From: an uncultured Collinsella sp. | GTDB lineage: Bacteria > Actinomycetota > Coriobacteriia > Coriobacteriales > Coriobacteriaceae | Assembly: GCA_900540995.1 (NCBI GenBank) | Contig: UQHO01000011.1 | Location: 1-55,295, forward strand | Direction of reading: 5' to 3' | DNA length: 55,295 nt | Shown: positions 50,301 through 55,295 of the stretch, piece by piece | How positions within the stretch are numbered: position 1 is the first letter of the stretch | How the letters are laid out: every line of letters begins with the position of its first letter | Made by a program: the position numbers and the translations under genes | Notes under the pieces: model-generated | The model's input: the letters and a program-made list of their open reading frames with translations, nothing else | Database searches by the model: none | Told to the model about the DNA's origin: nothing

Positions 50301-50618
50301 AGCGAAGTAATTTCAAGATCCGGCAAAGTATCCTCAAGAGCTGCAAGAGCGGTGGGGGTTCAAGTACTCCTCGTTGAAGCGGCTCTTGTCATATCGAAAA
50401 CGTGTGTCAGGATTTTTTTAGGTGGCCGTATTAATTAAATTGGTTCGCTTATGTGCTCGGTTTGACTCAGAAGCTATTCAGCGTAACGGTTGAGGTGTGG
50501 CGACTCATATTTAAATTGCAGTCACAAAGACACCTTTTATCGATTTCCCGTTGAAATACTGAATTGATAGTTTAAAAATAATTTAAGAGAGCCTTAAATC
50601 TCGGAGAAAGGATGTCGT
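50301..50618 (+). promoter_or_regulatory. AT-rich intergenic region with hairpin and promoter
   Basis: A CAAGAGC/GCTCTTG hairpin at 50344-50388 may end the glycosyltransferase transcript. A promoter TTGAAA (50551-50556) with TAAAAA (50573-50578), 16 bases apart, would serve the cell-wall-binding gene at 50619. The region is clearly lower in GC than the genes on its left. No gene is seen. Confidence 0.5.
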
Positions 50619-51875
50619 ATGAAAAACCTTCGAGAAAGATGGCGCGGACTAACAGTGCTGGGAGTTGTTGCATTTGCCGCTGCCTGCATGACGGTTGCCC
50701 CGGTGCCCTCATTTGCTGATATTGCTGGCGGTGGCGGAGACGGTGGACCGATTACGGAATGGTGTTCCGACGGTCGTCCGAAGACTGGACTCGTTCGGTG
50801 CGAGGACGGCAACCTTCGCTATTTCGATCCCGAAACTGGCGCCATGGTCACGAACCAGTGGCATAACGAATACGAAGCTGTCTGGTACTATTTTGGCGCT
50901 GACGGGATCGCGGTGTCGGGCTGGCAGTCTATCGGTGGGGACAAGTATTACTTTTACCCCGAAAGCCATGATATGGCATACGGACGAGTTCAGATTGACG
51001 GCAAGAACTACTTCCTGAACACCCCTGGTGCCAACGCCGATGGCCGCATGCAGCATAGCGGCTGGCTCTATGACTCCATCTATGGAAAGTGGTTCTATGC
51101 GACCTCCAGTGGCGAACTGCTGACCGGTTGGCATAATATCGGTGGAGCTTGGTATTTTTTCGACGAGTATGGTGTCATGCTGACCGGCTGGATCAACGTT
51201 TCGGGGACGTGGTACTACGCCAACGCTTCCGGTGCGATGGTCACTGGCTGGCTCAATATCGGCGGTACGTGGTTCTACCTCGATGGCTCGGGCGCCATGG
51301 TTGCTAACGGCTGGCGCAGCCTGGGCGGCTCCTGGTACTGGTTCGGCGATTCCGGCGCGATGGCTACCGGCTGGTTCTTGGCAGGTGGCTCTTGGTACTA
51401 TGCGAGCGGTTCGGGCGCCATGGTAACCGGCTGGCTCAGCAATGGCGGCACGTGGTATTGGCTCGGAGGTTCGGGCGCTATGGCCTCTAACTCTTGGGCC
51501 AACGTTGGTGGAGTTTGGTACTGGTTCGACGATTCCGGCGTGATGGCCACCGGCTGGCGTCAGATCGGCGGCGCCTGGTACTACTTTAGCGGTTCCGGCG
51601 CTATGGCCCACGACTCCTGGGTCGGCGACTACTACCTCCAGTCTTCCGGTGCCATGGCTACGAATGCCTGGATCGGCTCCTATTATGTCGGCGAGGACGG
51701 TAAGTGGATTCCGGGCTACGGCCTAGTTTGGTATAAGAGCGGTAGCCATGTTTACCATACGCATAAGTGCCGTACCGTTGTCAAGGACGCAAAGGGCTAT
51801 TCGCAGATCTCTATCCAGGAGGCCCAGAGGCGTGGCGCTTCACGAGAGTGCAAAAACTGCCAGCAAATTGGCTAG
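50619..51875 (+). CDS. secreted cell-wall-binding-repeat protein with C-terminal Cys/His domain
   Basis: Protein of 418 residues. Signal peptide at about 1-33 (TVLGVVAFAAACMTVAPVPS). Residues 60-365 hold about a dozen CW_binding_1-type repeats of roughly 20 residues (GGTWYYxxxSGAMxTGW). In pneumococcal homologues such repeats bind choline on teichoic acid; here the ligand is unknown. The end has HTHKCRTV...EAQRRGASRECKNC, which looks like the small metal-binding domain with H/C...CxxC found at the ends of some surface proteins and similar to the Ada zinc domain. No catalytic domain is evident. The ATG has GAGAAAGGA upstream. Confidence 0.88.
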   Translation: MKNLRERWRGLTVLGVVAFAAACMTVAPVPSFADIAGGGGDGGPITEWCSDGRPKTGLVRCEDGNLRYFDPETGAMVTNQWHNEYEAVWYYFGADGIAVSGWQSIGGDKYYFYPESHDMAYGRVQIDGKNYFLNTPGANADGRMQHSGWLYDSIYGKWFYATSSGELLTGWHNIGGAWYFFDEYGVMLTGWINVSGTWYYANASGAMVTGWLNIGGTWFYLDGSGAMVANGWRSLGGSWYWFGDSGAMATGWFLAGGSWYYASGSGAMVTGWLSNGGTWYWLGGSGAMASNSWANVGGVWYWFDDSGVMATGWRQIGGAWYYFSGSGAMAHDSWVGDYYLQSSGAMATNAWIGSYYVGEDGKWIPGYGLVWYKSGSHVYHTHKCRTVVKDAKGYSQISIQEAQRRGASRECKNCQQIG

Positions 51876-51901
51876 TACATTACTGAGCTAGTTTTGATTG
51901 A

Positions 51902-51929
51902 GGCCCCGTTGCCCTGAGGTGACGGGGCC
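51902..51929 (+). terminator. hairpin after the first repeat protein
   Basis: GGCCCCGT-N12-ACGGGGCC, a perfect 8-bp stem 26 bp after the stop, without a long T-run. It lies 26 bp before the next start. Confidence 0.6.
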
Positions 51930-51955
51930 ACTGCGTGATTGGATACTGTGCTGCT

Positions 51956-53983
51956 ATGAAGAAATGGTCATTCGGGGTGCTGGTCTTTTCGAGCCTTGTT
52001 TCTTTGGGACTCCTTTTGGGTTCGCCCTCGATGTTATACGCCCTTGATTCGAATAACACTGACGAAGGTCCCGCATCTAACGTTGCTATTGCTTCTGTCG
52101 AGTCAGGCGTTGATGCTCAGCGCGAATCGACCTTCGCTGTCGAGCAGAACTCTCAGGTGGATAATGAGACCCCTTCTGAGGTTTCGAATCAAATTGTTTG
52201 GCATCAGGGGTGGATATCACCCGAAGAAGGGGCTGGTTATTGGCGTTGGGGCTTGTCCGACGGAACAATCGCTGTTTCTTCTTGGAGACACATAAACGGT
52301 AGCTGGTACTGGTTCGACGACGAAGGTCGAATGGCTCAGGATGGATTGGTTCAAGTCGGGGGTGCGACTTATGGATTCTCCTCTTCGGGTGCAATGCGTG
52401 TCGGCTGGTACCTAGATTCTACAGGCCCCACTTCTGCTTGGCGTTATTTCTCCGGTTCTGGCGCTCTGGTAAAGGGCTGGCTCTCGGATGGGGGTCGTTG
52501 GTACTGGCTTGATCCTGCAGACGGTTCTATGGCCACCGGGCTGAATGAATGCAATGGCACCTCTTATATCTTTAACAGTTCAGGGGCCATGCTATCCTCC
52601 CAGTGGGCACTTATTGACAACAACTGGTATTACGCTGACTCCAACGGCTTACTGCATGGAGGTTGGTTACTTCTAGGGAATTCTTGGTATTACCTGGATC
52701 CAGGAAGCCATATTATGCTCACGGGCTTTGTGCAAGTGGGCTCGTCCACCTATTTCCTTACGAGCTCAGGTGCCATGGCAACAGGCTGGGAACTTGCTGA
52801 TGGTACTTGGTATTACGCCGCATCAAACGGAGCTATTCAACGAGGGCGATGGATAAAGTCCGGAAGCGCCTGGTATTACCTTGATGATGTATCCGGCGCA
52901 ATGCGTACTGGTGAATTTGCGGTAGGAAGCAAGCGCTATTTTTCTTATGATTCCGGTGCAATGGCATCTTCGTGCTGGATCAACTTGAACGATGGTATGG
53001 CATGGGCGAATTTGTCTGGAGCACTGAGCGAGCCGTTGCCTACTTCATCTGATGGATCTCCTGTAGTCGCTGATCGTACTGACTCGTCTCCATTGCCAGG
53101 TGTGATTCATATTGGAGATGCGGTTTTCTATGCGGATGCGAATGGTGTCGTTAACGTGGCGTCTGGTTGGATTATGTCGAAAGACGCTTCTGACGAAAGT
53201 GGCAATACTTGGTATTACGCATCTTCCAATGGTGTCCTTAAGTCTGGTTGGCAATATGTCAACGGTGCGTGGTATTGGATGGACCCTTCCACATTCAAGA
53301 TGAAAACTGGATGGCTTAATGACGGCGGTACGTGGTACTGGCTCCAGCCTTCGGGTGCCATGTTTGCTAACGGGTGGCTGAAAATCGATGGCGTTGACTA
53401 TTACTTCAATGCAAGTGGTGCATGGTTGAATACGTCTGGTTCTGTTTTGGGGGTCAATAGGTCCAGCTTGGTCAATTGGCTTATGAGCCACGAAAACGAC
53501 GGCTATTACCGTGGAACACGCTACGACACGCATCTCAGCCAGGAAACGTGCATGTACCCAAAGGGTGATCCGCGTTGGGACGGTTATACGGGCATGAATT
53601 GTGGTGGATTTGTATCGCATGCATATATGAAGGCGGGCGGGAATTTAGCTCCCATTGCCGCCGAGCAGAGCCATTCCCCTTGGAGTGGAGGTCCCGGAAG
53701 GGGCGGCTGCGTAAACGCTTATCGTTGGTACGGCTACGCTATCGATATGTGCGCGAACGTGACTTATTTCAACTCTATTGATGAGTTGTTACGCAGTGGT
53801 TTGGCTCGTAAGGGGGACATTGTGTTCTTCAATCCTTACAACCCATATGCGGACGATAGCCACATTGGCTTTTTCTGGGGCAATTCGCCGAGCGAAAATT
53901 TGTTCTGGCATAGTGATGGTTATGGAAATCGCATCTCCGGTTTGACTGCTTTGGGCCCATCGAAAGTAATCTTGATTCGTTAG
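51956..53983 (+). CDS. secreted cell-wall-binding-repeat protein with NlpC/P60- or CHAP-like peptidase domain
   Basis: Protein of 675 residues. Signal peptide (FGVLVFSSLVSLGLLLGSPS), a Ser/Asn/Glu-rich segment to about 75, then some twenty Trp/Tyr/Gly repeats (about 80-500). The last 170 residues form a cysteine peptidase-like domain: GMNCGGFVSHAYMKAGG (nucleophile Cys), DIVFFNP, DDSHIGFFWG (His) and LFWHSDG. It would cut wall peptides while the repeats hold it in the envelope. The ATG at 51956 starts a normal signal peptide but has a weak ribosome-binding site; a GTG at 51935 is possible. Base use is more AT-rich than in its neighbours on the left. Confidence 0.85.
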   Translation: MKKWSFGVLVFSSLVSLGLLLGSPSMLYALDSNNTDEGPASNVAIASVESGVDAQRESTFAVEQNSQVDNETPSEVSNQIVWHQGWISPEEGAGYWRWGLSDGTIAVSSWRHINGSWYWFDDEGRMAQDGLVQVGGATYGFSSSGAMRVGWYLDSTGPTSAWRYFSGSGALVKGWLSDGGRWYWLDPADGSMATGLNECNGTSYIFNSSGAMLSSQWALIDNNWYYADSNGLLHGGWLLLGNSWYYLDPGSHIMLTGFVQVGSSTYFLTSSGAMATGWELADGTWYYAASNGAIQRGRWIKSGSAWYYLDDVSGAMRTGEFAVGSKRYFSYDSGAMASSCWINLNDGMAWANLSGALSEPLPTSSDGSPVVADRTDSSPLPGVIHIGDAVFYADANGVVNVASGWIMSKDASDESGNTWYYASSNGVLKSGWQYVNGAWYWMDPSTFKMKTGWLNDGGTWYWLQPSGAMFANGWLKIDGVDYYFNASGAWLNTSGSVLGVNRSSLVNWLMSHENDGYYRGTRYDTHLSQETCMYPKGDPRWDGYTGMNCGGFVSHAYMKAGGNLAPIAAEQSHSPWSGGPGRGGCVNAYRWYGYAIDMCANVTYFNSIDELLRSGLARKGDIVFFNPYNPYADDSHIGFFWGNSPSENLFWHSDGYGNRISGLTALGPSKVILIR

Positions 53984-53994
53984 AATTCCGCGTT

Positions 53995-54025
53995 GTAGGG
54001 GACTCTCTGGGTCCCCTACCTTTTT
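53995..54025 (+). terminator. terminator after the peptidase gene
   Basis: GTAGGGGA-N9-TCCCCTAC followed by CTTTTT. The 221 bp to the next start are AT-rich and show no gene. Confidence 0.9.
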
Positions 54026-54246
54026 GACATCTGGTTTGAAAGCTAACTGATGTCGGCATTCTTTGGGGCTAAGAGTAGGGACTAGGAGTCCTTGGTTTCA
54101 CCCTGCTGGGAAGTTCTTGTTTACATTATGGTATTACGTGCAGTTGTTTGTCGTCCTAGATGGCATCTTGTCCAGTTGGATGTTCGGAAATCTTTCACAG
54201 CCATGCTGTAAGCTAAACGCAAACAAGAACGAATGACGAGGTTTAC

Positions 54247-55295
54247 ATGAGCAAACATCTTAAGTTATTTTCGGCATTGTTGGTGCTGATGGTCCTTGCG
54301 CCCATTTCTGTGTTTGTTTTCCCCTCGAACGCGGAAGCTGCGCGGTCCCTAGTTGAGAATTCCTGGCGTTATGAGGATGGGCAATTGGTCGCAGAGGATG
54401 CTTCTTCCGAAGAAGATGGAATAGCCTTATTGTCCATGGACATTCTTCCCGATGGGGCTACGGCGCGGGGCATCGATGTCAGCGAGCATCAAGGACGTAT
54501 TGACTGGAATGCTGTTAAGGCTTCTGGTATCGATTTCGCTATTCTGCGTGTTGGATTTGGCGCTCCATCTTGGGGCGGTCGAGTTGACTATCAATTTAAT
54601 CGAAATATTTCTGAGTGCGAGCGACTCGGAATTCCCTACGGCGTCTATATCTATTCATATGCTTTTGATAATCAGCAGGCAGCTGATGAGGCATCAATGG
54701 TGATCAATTGCCTTTCTGGGCATAATCCAAGATTGCCGGTGTATTACGATCTTGAGGATAACTCGATAATTGCAAATGGACGTCAAACCGGAATTGCATC
54801 GAGGGCGCAGGTTTTTTGTAATAGGATTTCTGCCGCAGGATATGAGCCTGGTATTTATGCAAATTTAAATTGGTTTAACAACATTTTGACTGACTCTGTA
54901 TTTAAGAGTAGCTCTTGGGATCATTGGATTGCTCAATATAACTCGCAATGTGACTATACCGGCAATTACAGTTTTTGGCAGTATAAGAGCAACGGAAAAG
55001 TCCCTGGAATCAACGGCAACGTTGATATGAACTACGCGTATGTTGATGTCTCCCTTTATCATTGGCAACTAATTGACAGCACCTGGTATTATGCAGCCTC
55101 CAACGGCAAGGCGTATACCGGATGGTTGTTTCAGAGTGGCACGTGGTACTGGCTCGAGCCCGACGTGGGCGGTGCCATGGCTACCGGCCTTCACGAGTGC
55201 AACGGCTCCCTGTACTGGTTTAATGCGTCCGGCGCGATGGCGACCGGGTGGGTCCTCGACGGCGGGACCTGGTACTACGCGACTGGCTCCGGCGC
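54247..55295 (+). CDS. secreted GH25 lysozyme with cell-wall-binding repeats (3' end outside window)
   Basis: At least 349 residues, open at the right edge. A signal peptide (LLVLMVLAPISVFVFPSNAE) is followed by a short acidic linker. The glycoside hydrolase family 25 domain runs from about 75 to 275: ARGIDVSEHQGRIDWNAVK, AILRVGFG, the catalytic DxE in PVYYDLEDN, then FWQYKSNG and NVDMNYAYV. These cut the peptidoglycan glycan chain as muramidases. Trp/Gly repeats begin near 278. The catalytic part is AT-rich, while the repeats from about 55,125 onwards turn sharply GC-rich. The ATG at 54247 follows GACGAGG. Confidence 0.92.
   Translation, partial: MSKHLKLFSALLVLMVLAPISVFVFPSNAEAARSLVENSWRYEDGQLVAEDASSEEDGIALLSMDILPDGATARGIDVSEHQGRIDWNAVKASGIDFAILRVGFGAPSWGGRVDYQFNRNISECERLGIPYGVYIYSYAFDNQQAADEASMVINCLSGHNPRLPVYYDLEDNSIIANGRQTGIASRAQVFCNRISAAGYEPGIYANLNWFNNILTDSVFKSSSWDHWIAQYNSQCDYTGNYSFWQYKSNGKVPGINGNVDMNYAYVDVSLYHWQLIDSTWYYAASNGKAYTGWLFQSGTWYWLEPDVGGAMATGLHECNGSLYWFNASGAMATGWVLDGGTWYYATGSG

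Noticed and set aside
54247..55295. Prophage lysis module
   Set aside because: The GH25 protein has a secretory signal peptide and wall-binding repeats, and no holin or structural phage genes are near, so a cellular hydrolase is more likely.

Overview
The window is about 55 kb of high-GC bacterial chromosome. It most likely comes from a Coriobacteriia actinobacterium close to Collinsella. This rests on protein content rather than a marker gene: Rho carries a very long charged N-terminal extension, iron-sulfur assembly uses a SufC-B-D-S-U operon next to an Rrf2 regulator, there are several secreted proteins built of Trp/Gly cell-wall-binding repeats, and anaerobe-type genes are present (a PflA-like radical SAM protein and a GGGtGRT/NifU-like pair). 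No rRNA, CRISPR array, plasmid or phage genes were seen.

Layout. Positions 1-16,100 hold housekeeping genes: B3/4-domain protein, MarR, DegV, an MGMT-family protein, trpS, a WecA/TagO-type transferase, a candidate 6S RNA, a radical SAM protein, tRNA-Ala, pncB, proB and proA with a proline-iminopeptidase-like gene between them, an HD protein and CarD. Seven copies of one palindromic repeat lie here, most of them 11-26 bp behind a stop codon. One pair brackets a REP-associated tyrosine transposase (RAYT). Positions 16,100-31,800 hold argS, rho, a disordered membrane protein with VanZ, a ROK sugar kinase, an aminotransferase, a tRNA-His/Lys/Lys cluster with a decayed duplication, a NadB-like flavoprotein, the GGGtGRT/NifU-like pair and a second RAYT that has lost its catalytic tyrosine. 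Positions 31,800-38,150 hold the suf operon, transcribed leftwards, and a divergent Rrf2 gene coupled to an orphan HEPN-type protein. Two 31-bp palindromes lie between the two units. Positions 38,150-55,295 are surface functions: a sortase-anchored lysozyme-like protein, an AAA-ATPase-like protein, six family-2 glycosyltransferase genes (four in an A-B-A-B order) and three secreted cell-wall-binding-repeat proteins. The last of these, a GH25 lysozyme, runs off the right edge.

How the parts fit. Rrf2 probably senses Fe-S status and controls suf and itself. proB and proA make proline while the neighbouring peptidase would recover it from peptides. The WecA/TagO-like enzyme could prime a cell-wall or capsular glycan, the glycosyltransferase cluster could extend one, and the repeat-bearing hydrolases probably bind and remodel the wall. 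The most distinctive features are the REP/RAYT system with its inactive-looking second RAYT, the twin operators with the HEPN gene coupled to rrf2, the uncharacterised GGGtGRT pair, and the duplicated glycosyltransferase array beside wall hydrolases.
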